Shown here: positions 42,510 through 52,548 of the stretch, one piece after another
Layout: each line of letters starts with the position of its first letter
Numbering within the stretch: position 1 is the first letter of the stretch
Source: Treponema sp.
GTDB lineage: Bacteria > Spirochaetota > Spirochaetia > Treponematales > Treponemataceae
Length of the DNA: 64,000 bases
NCBI GenBank assembly: GCA_017449285.1
Contig: JAFSJX010000105.1
Span: forward strand, 1 to 64,000
Direction: 5' to 3'
Made by a program: the position numbers and the translations under genes
The notes under the pieces: generated by a model
What the model was told of the DNA's origin: nothing
The model's input: the letters and a program-made list of their open reading frames with translations, nothing else
The model's database searches: none

Positions 42510-42651
42510 CTCACAGAGCCAAAGAGGACACAGAGGGATTTTCGTAGTACGAAGTCATTCACCTTGGTCATGTGTTTAAAAAAGACAGGAATGCGATGCA
42601 GAATTTCTTTATGCAAGCGACTCTCTGTGTACTCCGTGCGCTCTGTGAGGG
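42510..42651. repeat. Imperfect inverted-repeat element (MITE-like)
   Basis: Left arm (CTCACAGAG...ACACAGAGG, 42510-42540) is an imperfect inverted copy of the right arm (CTCTGTGT...CTCTGTGAGG, 42621-42651), separated by about 80 bp without a gene. It sits between tRNA-Leu and fusA. Confidence 0.45.
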
Positions 42652-42656
42652 ATGTA

Positions 42657-44717
42657 TTACCCCAGCCCGCCAGCCTTCAACTGGAAGTGCGCAAATTCCA
42701 TGCTGAAAGAGGCTCGTCCCTGAGTAACCGAGCGCAGATTGGTTGAAAATCCGAACATCTTTGCCATTGGCGCGGTACAATGCACAATCTCACCGCTGGC
42801 CTTTGAGTCCTGTCCCTGAATCATGCCACCGCGCTGGGTAATCTGGCTGATTGCATCTCCCACAAATTCCAGCGGGCAGGAAATGTCCACGTTCATAACA
42901 GGCTCAAGGATAATCGGAACGGCTTTTTCGGCGGCTTCGTCAAAGACTTGCGCGGCACAGGCGGTAAACGCAAAGGGAGTACCCGTCAACTCATCATAGT
43001 CAATTTTTGTGACCGTAACGCCAACATCCGCGCACGGATAGCCATATTTGATACCAGACGCAAAACTGTTCTCAAAGCCCGTCTTAATCGCGTCATAAAT
43101 TTCTTCGGGAACCGCCGAGTCATGCACATCGCAGGAATAGGTATTCCCCATGCCCTGCTCATTCTGTCGAATGGTAATCGTGAGCCCCGCAACATTGTCC
43201 TTTCCGCCAAGATTCTTTTCCCAAGTAGAAGAGCATGTCGCCTCGCTGGAAACGGATTCGCGGTAGGTCACTTGCGGCGCACCCACATTTGCCTTTACCC
43301 CAAAGTCGTCCTTCATGCGGGTCACAAGCACGTCAAGGTGGAGTTCGCCCATGCCGCTGATAATCAGCTGACCCGTCTCCGCATCCTCATGGCTGGTAAA
43401 GGTGGGGTCTTCGCGGCTCATAATCGCAAGTGTCTCCACCAGTTTGTCCTTGTCGCTCAAAGTCTCAGGCTCAATGGCGACAGAAATAACCGGCTCAGGG
43501 AATTTCACGCTTTCAAGCAGGACTGGCATTCCCTCACTTCCCAGCGTGTCGCCTGTCTGGGCAAGTTTTAATCCCACGAACACGGCAATGTCGCCCGCGC
43601 TCACCGAATCCATCTGCTCCATGTGGTTTGCGTTTACACGTAAAATGCGGTTGATTCGCTCACGTTTTTTCTTGGCCACGTTCAAAACCTGTGTTCCCGC
43701 GGTCATCTTGCCAGAATACATGCGGACGAAACAGAGCGCGCCCATTTCCCTGTCCTGCTGAATCTTAAAGACCAGACCCAAAGGCATTTTCTTTTCGTCA
43801 CAGGGAATCTCCACGTCCTCTTCCTTGTCTTTTTTGATGTGCAGACCTTTTGCAGGAGGCACGTCCGTAGGACAGGGAAGATAGTCAATCACCGCGTCGA
43901 TGAGCGGCTGCACTCCCTTGTTGCGGCGGGCAGAGCCACAGAGGCAGGGCACAAAGGTACGGTTAATTGTTCCCGCACGGATAGATTTCTTCAACTGCTC
44001 GTTGGTGATTTCGCCGCCCTCAAGGTAAATCATGCCCAGTTCGTCATCGTTGGAGGCAACCTCGTCAATCAGTTTTGCCCGCCATTCGTCCGCCAATGCC
44101 TTGTATTTGTCAGAAATATCGCTTTCGGTAAATGTCTCTCCCTCGTCATCGGGATTCCAGCGGATTTCCTTCATTTTGAGCAAATCAATCACGCCCTCAA
44201 AGTCATCGCCCTGCCCCATGGGAATCTGCAAGGCAATCGTGTTCGCGCCGAATTTGTCGTGTACGTCCTTTATTGAATAGAAGAAATCCGCTCCGATTCT
44301 GTCCATCTTGTTCACAAAGCAGAGACGGGGAACTTCAAATTCATCGGCCTGTTTCCATACAGTTTCCGTCTGGGGCTGAACGCCGTCCACCGCACAAATC
44401 ACCGCCACGGCTCCGTCAAGCACGCGAAGACTCCGCTCCACTTCCGCCGTAAAATCCACGTGACCGGGCGTGTCGATAATGTTAATCGAATAGCCCTTCC
44501 AGTCCGTCGTAATGGCAGCCGAAGCAATCGTAATGCCGCGCTCCTGCTCCTGCTTCATAAAGTCCATCGTAGCCTGACCGTCATCAATCTCGCCAATGCG
44601 ATGAATCTTGCCTGTATAATAGAGAATTCTTTCTGTTGTGGTTGTCTTTCCCGCGTCAATGTGCGCCATAATTCCGATATTGCGCATTTTTTCCAATGAA
44701 ATCATATCCGTACCCAT
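42657..44717 (-). CDS. fusA: Elongation factor G
   Basis: The 686-residue translational GTPase has AHIDAGKTTTTERIL (G1), DTPGHVDF (G3) and NKMDR (G4), then domains II-V including RGMGELHLDVLV-type ISGMGELHLDVL and the final AMAKMFGFSTNLRS segment. It drives tRNA translocation or, as for one of two EF-Gs in spirochaetes, ribosome recycling; which of these it does is not clear. It may start at 44717 or 44705. A promoter is at 44768-44796. Confidence 0.92.
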   Translation of the reverse strand: MGTDMISLEKMRNIGIMAHIDAGKTTTTERILYYTGKIHRIGEIDDGQATMDFMKQEQERGITIASAAITTDWKGYSINIIDTPGHVDFTAEVERSLRVLDGAVAVICAVDGVQPQTETVWKQADEFEVPRLCFVNKMDRIGADFFYSIKDVHDKFGANTIALQIPMGQGDDFEGVIDLLKMKEIRWNPDDEGETFTESDISDKYKALADEWRAKLIDEVASNDDELGMIYLEGGEITNEQLKKSIRAGTINRTFVPCLCGSARRNKGVQPLIDAVIDYLPCPTDVPPAKGLHIKKDKEEDVEIPCDEKKMPLGLVFKIQQDREMGALCFVRMYSGKMTAGTQVLNVAKKKRERINRILRVNANHMEQMDSVSAGDIAVFVGLKLAQTGDTLGSEGMPVLLESVKFPEPVISVAIEPETLSDKDKLVETLAIMSREDPTFTSHEDAETGQLIISGMGELHLDVLVTRMKDDFGVKANVGAPQVTYRESVSSEATCSSTWEKNLGGKDNVAGLTITIRQNEQGMGNTYSCDVHDSAVPEEIYDAIKTGFENSFASGIKYGYPCADVGVTVTKIDYDELTGTPFAFTACAAQVFDEAAEKAVPIILEPVMNVDISCPLEFVGDAISQITQRGGMIQGQDSKASGEIVHCTAPMAKMFGFSTNLRSVTQGRASFSMEFAHFQLKAGGLG

Positions 44718-44767
44718 CGGTGGTCAAGCATGTCAAACCGCTCCCACCAGTATAAAATGTGAGAATT

Positions 44768-44796
44768 ATTATAGAAGAAAACAAAGCGAATTACAA
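44768..44796 (-). promoter_or_regulatory. Sigma70-type promoter of fusA
   Basis: On the minus strand TTGTAA (44796-44791) and TATAAT (44773-44768) are 17 bp apart. Confidence 0.75.
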
Positions 44797-44845
44797 GTAC
44801 AAGAGTTTTTCTCTACCCGTGTGACAATACAGGAGGCTAAGGATA

Positions 44846-44881
44846 AAAAAATCCAGCCCCTGAAAACCAAAGGACTGGATT
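44846..44881 (-). terminator. Terminator of cstA
   Basis: On the minus strand AATCCAG pairs with CTGGATT and is followed by seven T; it is 86 bases after the cstA stop. Confidence 0.8.
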
Positions 44882-44966
44882 GCATCTCCGAAAAACACAG
44901 CATTCAGAGGTTCGCCACAGAGGATTGAAAGTATGACCTTTTATCCTCTGCATCCTGTTGCATTAC

Positions 44967-47009
44967 TTATGCTTTTTTACACTGCTTGCTGAAAGTCTTG
45001 ATGCCTTCGACAACAAGGATAACCGCAAGAATCGCCATAGCGGCGGCGAACACGAATTGGAACCAGTGGCCCCACATCGGACCGGCAGCCTTTGCAGTTC
45101 CCGCGAAAATCTGAATCTTTGCGATGACCGTGCGAATCAACTGGGTCAGCGTGGCGGCGAGCATGAACACCATCGGAATGTAGAACATCTTGTTGTTCTT
45201 GCCTACCTCACCAAGCCATGCGGCGACAGCCATCAACGCGATACCAGCGAGCAACTGGTTTGCCGCACCGAACAGACCCCAAATCTGCGACAGTGAAAGA
45301 CCGCCCAGAACACAACCGATAACGACCATAAGCAATGTACCGAACAGCGGATGAGCAAGCAATTTGCAAATGCCCTTAGCATCCTTGTATGAAGTTTCTC
45401 CGTCTTTCAGGAACAATTCGCTGAACATAAAGCGGCTCAGACGTGTCGCACTGTCCAAAGAAGTCAGGGCAAATACAGAAACCGCCAGTGTCAGCAATGC
45501 GTAGATTGCGTTGGTCTGGTCGGTAAAGCCAAACATTTTCGCAATACCAGATGCAAATGCTACCGGCGGCGCGCCCTTAAATGCACCATCCACGATAAAG
45601 CTCTTGGAAACCATACCAACAGCAATCAGGGAGATAATGCCCAGCGCAGACTCGATGAGCATTGAGCCATAGCCGATTGCCTTTGCGTTCTTCTCATTGT
45701 CAAGTTGCTTTGAAGTCGTACCCGTAGAAATCAACGAATGGAATCCAGAACACGCGCCACATGCAACGGTGATGAACAATGCGGGGAACATCGGACCGAT
45801 TTTTGTAGTCCATCCCGTAAATGCGGGAAGCTCAAACGTCGCATTTCCCGTAAATGCGCTGACCACGATACCAATCAAAGCCAAAGCCATCATGCCATAC
45901 AAAAGGAATGAAGACAGGTAATCTCTTGGCTGCAACAGAACCCAGACCGGAACCAATGATGCTATTGCAATATACGCGCCGATAACGATAATCCATGCAG
46001 TGCGGCTCATCGCAAAGCCGTAGTTCAGACCGATGATGACGGCGACCACAATGCCCGCAATGCCGATAATCGTAGCAGGAAGCGTCTTCACGCCACATTT
46101 ATTGGTCAGAATACCGTAGATAATCGCCAGAAGAATGAACAGCAAGGAAATCATTGCCGTTGTCTGATTGCCCGTCGGGTTCTTGACGATACCGAACTGA
46201 GCCTTCGGTGCTTCAAGGGCAGTCGTTTCTTTTCCGCTCTCTTCGTACACGGCTTCTTTGATAACAGTCTTTGCGCCCTCAACAATCTGAGAAATCTTCA
46301 TGTTCGCGGACTCAAACAATCCCTTGAATTTGTCGATGTCGGGAACTTTGACCGTAATCTTGTCGTCAGCAACGGTGATGTTCTCATCGGTAAGACCAAG
46401 GCTTTTTGCGAACGGCACGAGAGAGGTCGCCGTAATGTCGGATGTATTGAACGTGATTTCGCCAGAAACCGTCGCAACTTCGGGAGAAACCAGTTTTTTA
46501 GGAACAGAAACGGTTGTTGTCTGCGCTGTAGGAGCAGCGGTAAAGAACGTGCCGGCAACGACATTCACAAATGAGGCAATGACAAGAATCAGAACGAGCA
46601 GAGCGAAGATGATGAACAATTTCTTTGCGGTCTTTCCCATTGATGTCCGGATGATTTCGCCGACAGATTTTCCGTCATGACGGGCAGAAGCGAACAATGA
46701 GCCAAAATCCTGCAGACCGCCAAAGAAAATGCCGCCGATGACACACCACAAGAAAACCGGTACCCAGCCGAACACCGCAGCCTGAATCGGGCCGTTAATC
46801 GGACCTGCGCCGGCGATTGATGAAAAGTGATGTCCCATCAGAACCGCAGGCTTCGCGGAAACATAGTCTACGCCGTCTGCCTTTTCCTGTGCAGGCGTCT
46901 TTCGTTTGGGGTCAATACCCCACTGCTTTGCAAGCCATGAGCCGTAGAAAACATAGCCGCTGAAAAGCAAAGCGATTGCAGCAATAATAATAAATAATGC
47001 TGTCATCAT
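44967..47009 (-). CDS. cstA: Carbon-starvation protein CstA, with an inserted soluble domain
   Basis: The 680-residue membrane transporter (pyruvate or peptides in other bacteria) shows DPKRKTPAQEKADGVDYVSA, GHHFSSIAGAGPINGPI, FGGLQDFGSLF and FSELFLKDG motifs. Between the third and fourth helical blocks, residues about 163-281 form a hydrophilic alpha/beta insertion (TVSVPKKLVSPEVATVSG...) not in the short family members I know. GGAGGAG precedes the ATG. The gene lies 26 bases after a small hypothetical gene in the same operon. Confidence 0.9.
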   Translation of the reverse strand: MMTALFIIIAAIALLFSGYVFYGSWLAKQWGIDPKRKTPAQEKADGVDYVSAKPAVLMGHHFSSIAGAGPINGPIQAAVFGWVPVFLWCVIGGIFFGGLQDFGSLFASARHDGKSVGEIIRTSMGKTAKKLFIIFALLVLILVIASFVNVVAGTFFTAAPTAQTTTVSVPKKLVSPEVATVSGEITFNTSDITATSLVPFAKSLGLTDENITVADDKITVKVPDIDKFKGLFESANMKISQIVEGAKTVIKEAVYEESGKETTALEAPKAQFGIVKNPTGNQTTAMISLLFILLAIIYGILTNKCGVKTLPATIIGIAGIVVAVIIGLNYGFAMSRTAWIIVIGAYIAIASLVPVWVLLQPRDYLSSFLLYGMMALALIGIVVSAFTGNATFELPAFTGWTTKIGPMFPALFITVACGACSGFHSLISTGTTSKQLDNEKNAKAIGYGSMLIESALGIISLIAVGMVSKSFIVDGAFKGAPPVAFASGIAKMFGFTDQTNAIYALLTLAVSVFALTSLDSATRLSRFMFSELFLKDGETSYKDAKGICKLLAHPLFGTLLMVVIGCVLGGLSLSQIWGLFGAANQLLAGIALMAVAAWLGEVGKNNKMFYIPMVFMLAATLTQLIRTVIAKIQIFAGTAKAAGPMWGHWFQFVFAAAMAILAVILVVEGIKTFSKQCKKA

Positions 47010-47034
47010 TCTCCTCCTTCAAGAGAAAACTTTT

Positions 47035-47523
47035 TTATAGCGAGCCGACGAGTTTCTTCAAATCCTTACCGAAACGATTATACGTCACGCGCCCCGAAGA
47101 AACCTCATAGGCCAATGCCCGAAAATTGCTCCACCCGTGCAGAGTGAATTTATATGATTTGGAATGTTTAAGCCGTTTGATTTGCCTGAAAGCGTCGTCG
47201 TCAATTTTGTCCGCAAGCACGATAAGCGTCACGTCAGAATTCCGATGACCCGCGCATGGTCTGACACGGGAAAGACCTTCCTGCCACGCCGCCGCATCCA
47301 GTTCCGTAAGCCGCGCGGAAGTCAGTTGCCCTTCCTCTGCAAAAAAAACAAATTCATTGGAGTCTATGTCCGCGATATGCGCGGCCCGCACAAGAAAAAA
47401 TTGCTCCGTGTGCGAATGGAATTCCGCCTCCGCAGAAAAAGGCGCGACAACCCCATCGGTTTTGACTGTGTAGTACCGCTCAAATGAGTGCAACAATGTC
47501 TGTAAAGCGTCTTTGCTTTCCAT
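47035..47523 (-). CDS. Hypothetical protein upstream of cstA
   Basis: The 162-residue soluble protein has mixed alpha/beta character with FVFFAEEGQLTSARLTELDA and VTLIVLADKIDDDAFRQIKR. I recognise no domain, though the pattern of buried strands is consistent with a small regulatory or sensor fold. A strong promoter lies at 47538-47566. It precedes cstA by 26 bases, so it may regulate or assist that transporter (inference). Confidence 0.65.
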   Translation of the reverse strand: MESKDALQTLLHSFERYYTVKTDGVVAPFSAEAEFHSHTEQFFLVRAAHIADIDSNEFVFFAEEGQLTSARLTELDAAAWQEGLSRVRPCAGHRNSDVTLIVLADKIDDDAFRQIKRLKHSKSYKFTLHGWSNFRALAYEVSSGRVTYNRFGKDLKKLVGSL

Positions 47524-47537
47524 AGTAAATATACTTA

Positions 47538-47566
47538 ATTGTATGCAGTATTTGTAAAGAGGTCAA
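47538..47566 (-). promoter_or_regulatory. Sigma70-type promoter of the cstA operon
   Basis: On the minus strand TTGACC (47566-47561) and TACAAT (47543-47538) are 17 bp apart, 15 bp upstream of the first gene, leaving a very short leader. Confidence 0.75.
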
Positions 47567-47596
47567 GAGGAAAAAAGCCAAGGAATTTACCCGCCC

Positions 47597-48238
47597 TCAA
47601 ATGAGTTTTTTCATCTCCCCCAAATTTTTCGCCACCCGCCAGGCAAGCGCACGGATTTCTTTCGTAGGCTGCACTTGGTCGGGAATCATCACGCATTTCA
47701 TTCCTGCCGCCTGAGCCGCGCGCACTCCGTTCGGACTATCCTCCACGGCAATGCAGTCCGCAGGGGGAAGACAGAGCGATTCGCAGGCTTTTAGATAAAT
47801 GTCGGGCGCGGGTTTGGAATGTTCCACCGTATCGCCACACGTGATTGTCTCAAAATATTCTATTATATTGGCCGCACGCAACTGACGGTGAACAGCCTCG
47901 CTCCGGGTGGAAGATGCCACGGAAAGACGATACCCCCTCGCTTTGAGCGAATCCAGACACTCACGCACGAATGGCATAAGCGCAAGTCCTTTTTCCGCCT
48001 CAACCACATGAAACAGTTCGCCCGTGCGAGCATGAAATTTTTGCGCGTCAAAATCAGCACCGTAGCGACCGTGCAAAATTGCCATCGTATCGTTCAAATT
48101 TGTTCCCACGCACAATCGGTAGGCATCCTCTGCATCGTCCAAGCCCCATTCCTCTCCTGCCCGTTTCCAGCACTCAAAGCACACGCTTTCCGTATCGAGC
48201 AGAACGCCGTCCATATCAAAAATAACCGCTCTTGCCAT
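47597..48238 (-). CDS. HAD-family phosphatase, beta-phosphoglucomutase-like
   Basis: The 213-residue enzyme has the HAD motifs DMDGVLLDTE (nucleophile D8, acid D10), SST (about 108-110), HSKPAPD with Lys (about 140) and VEDSPNG. An alpha cap (about 18-85) places it in the phosphoglycolate phosphatase/beta-phosphoglucomutase group, acting on a small phosphosugar. It is divergent from the outer-membrane protein gene. The substrate is unknown. Confidence 0.87.
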   Translation of the reverse strand: MARAVIFDMDGVLLDTESVCFECWKRAGEEWGLDDAEDAYRLCVGTNLNDTMAILHGRYGADFDAQKFHARTGELFHVVEAEKGLALMPFVRECLDSLKARGYRLSVASSTRSEAVHRQLRAANIIEYFETITCGDTVEHSKPAPDIYLKACESLCLPPADCIAVEDSPNGVRAAQAAGMKCVMIPDQVQPTKEIRALAWRVAKNLGEMKKLI

Positions 48239-48279
48239 ACCGTCATACTATCAAAATATAACAAAAAATGCAAAACAAC

Positions 48280-48308
48280 TTGAAAAATCAGCGAAATCAA
48301 ATTAAAAT
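48280..48308 (+). promoter_or_regulatory. Promoter of the outer-membrane barrel gene
   Basis: TTGAAA (48280-48285) and TAAAAT (48303-48308) are 17 bp apart; AAGGAG precedes the ATG at 48367. Confidence 0.6.
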
Positions 48309-48366
48309 AGAAATAACAGATTTTTATCTGCTGATTTTGTGTACATTTTTTTTGCAAGGAGCTCTT

Positions 48367-50088
48367 ATGAAAATTACAACGAAATGTTTGCTTGCTTTTG
48401 CGGCAACCCTGTTCATCACAAGCACGGCATTTGCGCAGGAAGACTTCGGCGACTTCGGCGGCGGAGATGAAGGCGGCTTTGATGATTTTGGCGGAGGTTA
48501 TGAAGAATCAGTATCCACCATCACGCTTAGCGGAAACGCGGAGACTTCTGCCCGCATTCTTCCCCAAAGGGATAATTCCGAATTCGGCACTCACAATTAC
48601 GACATGGGTTTCTCAGATTTGAAAGACAAAGCGACTCGTGCCGATGCCTCATTCACACTGGGAATTGACTATTCGGGTGCGTTCTCCGACTTTTCGGGAA
48701 AAATCAAGCTGAACCGTCTGATTCTTTCTGACTACAAAGAGGACATTCTGCAGGAATTCACTGCCCGCGCATACCTCGGCGACTTTCAGGTAGAAGCCGG
48801 CAAGATGAAACTCGTCTGGGGTAAGGGCGACAAAGTTCACGTCCTTGACAACTTCAACTCAAACGACTACACCGATTTTATCGTACCGGACTACATTGAC
48901 CGCCGTCTTGCGTTGCCAATGTTCCACCTGATTTACAACGCTCCGTTCAACGCGCGCTTTGAGGGTGTCTTTACTCCGTGGATGACTCCCGACCGCCTTG
49001 CGGCAAGCGGAATGTGGCAGCCAGCGGCAACAAATTCGCTGACTTCGCAAATCACAGGTCTGATAACCGATTATGTTGGTGCAAATGCCGCTACATCTGC
49101 AACCGCTGTTCCCGCTTTGATGTACGCTTCTTCATTTGACGCAGACAGCCTCTACCCCGACACAAAGAAGCTCAAATATGCGCAAGCGGGATTGCGCTCA
49201 ACATTTACGATTGGCTCTGTTGACCTTGGTTTAAGTTACTACGCGGGTCACTACAAGCAGCCGACTGCGAACCTGTACAATACAATCATCTACAAGGCTA
49301 TGAATTATGGCTTGGATGGAAAGTACACCGCCACCGATACCGACCGTACTGCATTCAAATTGGTTTACCAGAATGTATACAAAGCGGCAAAAGCGCAGGG
49401 AGCAGACGACAGTACAGCAGCAACTACCGCAGCAACTAAAGCGGGCGCGGCTGTTACCGCACTGAAATCAAGTTATGCCACCCATGTCAGCCAAGGTCTT
49501 CCCTCTCTTGACTACGACATGTTGCAAGTGTTCGGTTTGGAAGCGGCGGCAGTTCTCGGGCCGTTCAACACACGCGCAGAATTCGCCTACAACCTGACAA
49601 AAGATATTGCCGGTGATGACCCGTGGGTAAAGAATAACAGCATCGCATGGGAAGCGGGCTTTGACATCAACCTGCCGATTCACAACGTAAACCTCAACTT
49701 CCAGACAACGGGTAAGTATATCTTGAAGAACGACAAGATTGAGGACGGCGGCATTGACGTTCCGGGACTTGGTACAGTCGCATGGAGTACGCTCGGCAAT
49801 AACTACGATACTGACTACGACAAAACTGGCAAATACATCCGCAATCAGTTCATCGTGGACATTACCGACACATTCAACCATGAAAAAATTAAGTTGGACG
49901 TAAAGGGCATCTACCAACTGGAGACCAAAGACCTGATTGTTATGCCAGCACTGAGTTTCCGTCTGGGCGGCGATGACTTTACGCTTAATCTGAGCGGACT
50001 GGTTATCTGGTGCTACGATGAGGACAGCGAATACTACGCATGGCGCAACAACGACTTCGCAAGCGTCGGCATTAAGTATCAGTTCTAA
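48367..50088 (+). CDS. Putative outer-membrane beta-barrel protein (DUF1302-like character)
   Basis: The start at 48367 follows AAGGAG; an upstream frame has no ribosome site. The 573-residue product has a signal peptide (cut near TAFAQ), a short Asp/Gly/Phe-rich segment (EDFGDFGGGDEGGFDDFGGG, about 20-42) and then alternating beta strands typical of a barrel (FQVEAGKMKLVWGKGDKVHV, ending GIKYQF with a terminal aromatic). LVWGKGDKVHVLDNFNSNDY resembles DUF1302 barrels that partner MMPL exporters. The stop codon lies inside a perfect 15-bp hairpin. Confidence 0.75.
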   Translation: MKITTKCLLAFAATLFITSTAFAQEDFGDFGGGDEGGFDDFGGGYEESVSTITLSGNAETSARILPQRDNSEFGTHNYDMGFSDLKDKATRADASFTLGIDYSGAFSDFSGKIKLNRLILSDYKEDILQEFTARAYLGDFQVEAGKMKLVWGKGDKVHVLDNFNSNDYTDFIVPDYIDRRLALPMFHLIYNAPFNARFEGVFTPWMTPDRLAASGMWQPAATNSLTSQITGLITDYVGANAATSATAVPALMYASSFDADSLYPDTKKLKYAQAGLRSTFTIGSVDLGLSYYAGHYKQPTANLYNTIIYKAMNYGLDGKYTATDTDRTAFKLVYQNVYKAAKAQGADDSTAATTAATKAGAAVTALKSSYATHVSQGLPSLDYDMLQVFGLEAAAVLGPFNTRAEFAYNLTKDIAGDDPWVKNNSIAWEAGFDINLPIHNVNLNFQTTGKYILKNDKIEDGGIDVPGLGTVAWSTLGNNYDTDYDKTGKYIRNQFIVDITDTFNHEKIKLDVKGIYQLETKDLIVMPALSFRLGGDDFTLNLSGLVIWCYDEDSEYYAWRNNDFASVGIKYQF

Positions 50089-50117
50089 TGAAAATCTGCT
50101 ACGCAGATTTTCATTAG
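50085..50117. terminator. Perfect 15-bp hairpin containing the barrel gene's stop codon
   Basis: CTAATGAAAATCTGC pairs with GCAGATTTTCATTAG around TAC. The stem includes the TAA stop. No T-run follows. Confidence 0.7.
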
Positions 50118-50144
50118 AAAGTTTGCCTAACGGCGATTAAACTT

Positions 50145-50179
50145 AAAAACTCCAGTCATAACGGCTGGAGTTTTTTTTT
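50145..50179 (+). terminator. Rho-independent terminator of the barrel gene
   Basis: AACTCCAG pairs with CTGGAGTT and is followed by T9. A upstream A-run could let it work for the convergent chemoreceptor gene too. Confidence 0.8.
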
Positions 50180-50222
50180 GCAAGATTCGCTTACGCAAAA
50201 CTACTGGCTCTGCGGGGGATTT

Positions 50223-52340
50223 CTATTCCGCAACCGCTTCTGCGCTCTCTTCTTCCTTGTTTTCTACTTTGAACTGGTTGATTTCGGAAGATACGTTGTC
50301 GATTGATTCCTGATTCTCACGACCGATTGCGCTTACTTCCTGCATACCATTGTTAAGGCCGGTAACGCCATTGGAAATCTCCGCCATCGCGCCAGTAATT
50401 TGCACGGTGATTGACTCCAGTTTTTCCATCTGAGAAATAACCGTCTTACTGCCTTCCTGCATCTCGTTGGCGTTGTCGCGAACCTCTGCGGTAATCGCGT
50501 GAATTTCATTCATCGCCGAGATAACCTGTTTTGAGCCGGCAGCCTGCTCGTCCATCGCCGCCTTGATAATGCCTTCCTGCGTGTTGACCGTCGTTGTGTG
50601 GTCAAAAATCGTATCAAACTGACGCTGCAACTCTTTGCTGCTCTCGGAGACCGACACAATCATGTCGCGCAGTTTTTTCAGCACAGTCGTAATTTTCTTA
50701 CCCTGAGAGTCTGAATCTTCCGCAAGTTTACGAACCTCATCCGCAACAACAGCAAATCCGCGTCCCGCATCTCCCGCATGAGCCGCCTCAATAGCCGCAT
50801 TCATAGCCAGAAGGTTGGTCTGACGCGCGATGTTCTGAATAACCGTAGAAGTCTCAATCAATCCCGCAGAATCTTCGGCAACCTGTTTAGTCAGTTCAAC
50901 GGTCTTTGCAATTGCGGTGCGTCCGTGTTCAGCAGATTCCTGCAACTGGCGCACATTACCCTGGTTCTTTTCCAGAATATCCGTCACCGACTTGATGTTT
51001 GCGACCATCTCCTCAACAGCGGCAGATGAATGAGAGACGTTCTCGGTCTGCGTGGCAATGTTCCTGTTGAGAGTCTCAATGTTCTGCACGATTGAATTAA
51101 CCGCGTCATTGGTCTGCTCCACGCTCTGCCCCTGATTGGTCACGTCGCGGTTTACGTTGCTGATGTTCGCGCTGATTTCGTTGATTGCAGCCGCACTTTC
51201 TTCCACGTTCGCCGCAAGTTTCTGTCCGACAGACTGCATGTGCTTGGATTCATCAATAATCGATTTGAGAGACAGCGCGATTTTTTCTATCGTCTGGTTA
51301 AAATATTCAGAAAGCTGACCAATTTCGTTTTTCGTCAGAACTGGAAGCCGTGCCGTTAGGTCTCCGTCTCCACCAGCGATGTTTTTGAGGAGCGCGATAA
51401 CCTGTTTTAGAGGGCGGACAATACCACGCGCCAACACAATTGAGACAAAAATGGAAAGAATCATACCAACCACAAGGGCAAGGATAACGGTAAGGATAAT
51501 CGCATTCGTGCTGGCGGTAATCTCGGAGACAGGAATGAGCATAGCATAGTCCAAAACCATAGCGTTGTTCACTGAACCAAGGATTCGTACCTCGCACTGC
51601 TGCCCGTCAATTTTTTCGCGGAAAATGCCCGCAAGACCGGCGGTATACCCTTCCAGCGCATGGATTCCTGTCTCGGACGCAGATTTCATCACCAACTGGC
51701 TTTCGTAAGGGTCAACGACAACGTTTCCGTTCATGTCGAGCATATAGAATTTGATGTTTCCCATCGTGGTTGAGTCGCCGACAAGGTAACCCACAGATTC
51801 CGCAAGAATCTCTATCGTGGAAATACCATTTATGTCACCAAACTCATTATGGGTCGTAATGGCACAGGCAATGACCAGCGTTCCGTCATTCTTTTCGTAT
51901 ACTGGGGAGAAAAAGGGCATTCCGTCCATATCCTGCGCAAGGTCATACCATTCGCTCGCAAGGGCATCGTCATAGGTCACCATGCCATCAGGATAACAAA
52001 GCGTCTGCTCGGTCTCAAAAAGGGAAAGAGAAGCGGAAACGACGTTCTCATTTGCCTGCACAATCAGCCGCTCCAAATCAAGCACCACATCCTCATCGTC
52101 ATCAACCGCCAGGGAAAGTTGTGTGGCAGAATTTGATATGCCATTAAAATACGCTGCCAGCGTTGAGTCCGTCAGACGCATGGTTGTGGAAAGTTTATCC
52201 GTAAACTGATTTTCGTTCAGTGGCTTTATGCGCAGATAAATCGTTACACCAAGCGCGGCAAGCAAAAACAACACAAGACATGTGATGCCAATGATAATCA
52301 CGTTCGCAATGGAAACAGAGCGTTTCAGCCCCTTCTTCAT
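50223..52340 (-). CDS. Methyl-accepting chemotaxis protein
   Basis: The ATG at 52340 follows GAGGAG; the frame to 52373 lacks a ribosome site. The 705-residue receptor has a first membrane helix (about 10-32), a dCache-type periplasmic sensor (about 35-285), a second helix, HAMP (about 310-360) and a long signalling coiled coil whose tip reads [20 protein letters not shown]. It passes signals to CheA/CheW. The ligand is unknown. It lies between the barrel gene and a LolA-like gene, pointing the other way. Confidence 0.93.
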   Translation of the reverse strand: MKKGLKRSVSIANVIIIGITCLVLFLLAALGVTIYLRIKPLNENQFTDKLSTTMRLTDSTLAAYFNGISNSATQLSLAVDDDEDVVLDLERLIVQANENVVSASLSLFETEQTLCYPDGMVTYDDALASEWYDLAQDMDGMPFFSPVYEKNDGTLVIACAITTHNEFGDINGISTIEILAESVGYLVGDSTTMGNIKFYMLDMNGNVVVDPYESQLVMKSASETGIHALEGYTAGLAGIFREKIDGQQCEVRILGSVNNAMVLDYAMLIPVSEITASTNAIILTVILALVVGMILSIFVSIVLARGIVRPLKQVIALLKNIAGGDGDLTARLPVLTKNEIGQLSEYFNQTIEKIALSLKSIIDESKHMQSVGQKLAANVEESAAAINEISANISNVNRDVTNQGQSVEQTNDAVNSIVQNIETLNRNIATQTENVSHSSAAVEEMVANIKSVTDILEKNQGNVRQLQESAEHGRTAIAKTVELTKQVAEDSAGLIETSTVIQNIARQTNLLAMNAAIEAAHAGDAGRGFAVVADEVRKLAEDSDSQGKKITTVLKKLRDMIVSVSESSKELQRQFDTIFDHTTTVNTQEGIIKAAMDEQAAGSKQVISAMNEIHAITAEVRDNANEMQEGSKTVISQMEKLESITVQITGAMAEISNGVTGLNNGMQEVSAIGRENQESIDNVSSEINQFKVENKEEESAEAVAE

Positions 52341-52548
52341 AATAAACTCCTCGGTATTTTCGTTAAAAAACACACCTTTATACCATATTATAAATCATAT
52401 TTTCAAAATCGTCTATCCAATTCTTAAAAAAAACATAATTTTTAAAAATATCACAAAAATTTCTCTTAAAACTATTTTTTGATTGTATCTTTTCCGTTTA
52501 TGGGTTATTCTATATATAAGCCTACTTTCTATGTTTTGGAGGAAACGA

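Noticed and set aside
42948-43571. 207-codon frame on the plus strand
   Set aside because: It is antisense to fusA, where a full EF-G is obvious.
42657-44717. EF-G gene as a tetracycline-resistance protein
   Set aside because: It has full EF-G domains and no Tet(M)-specific features that I can recognise.
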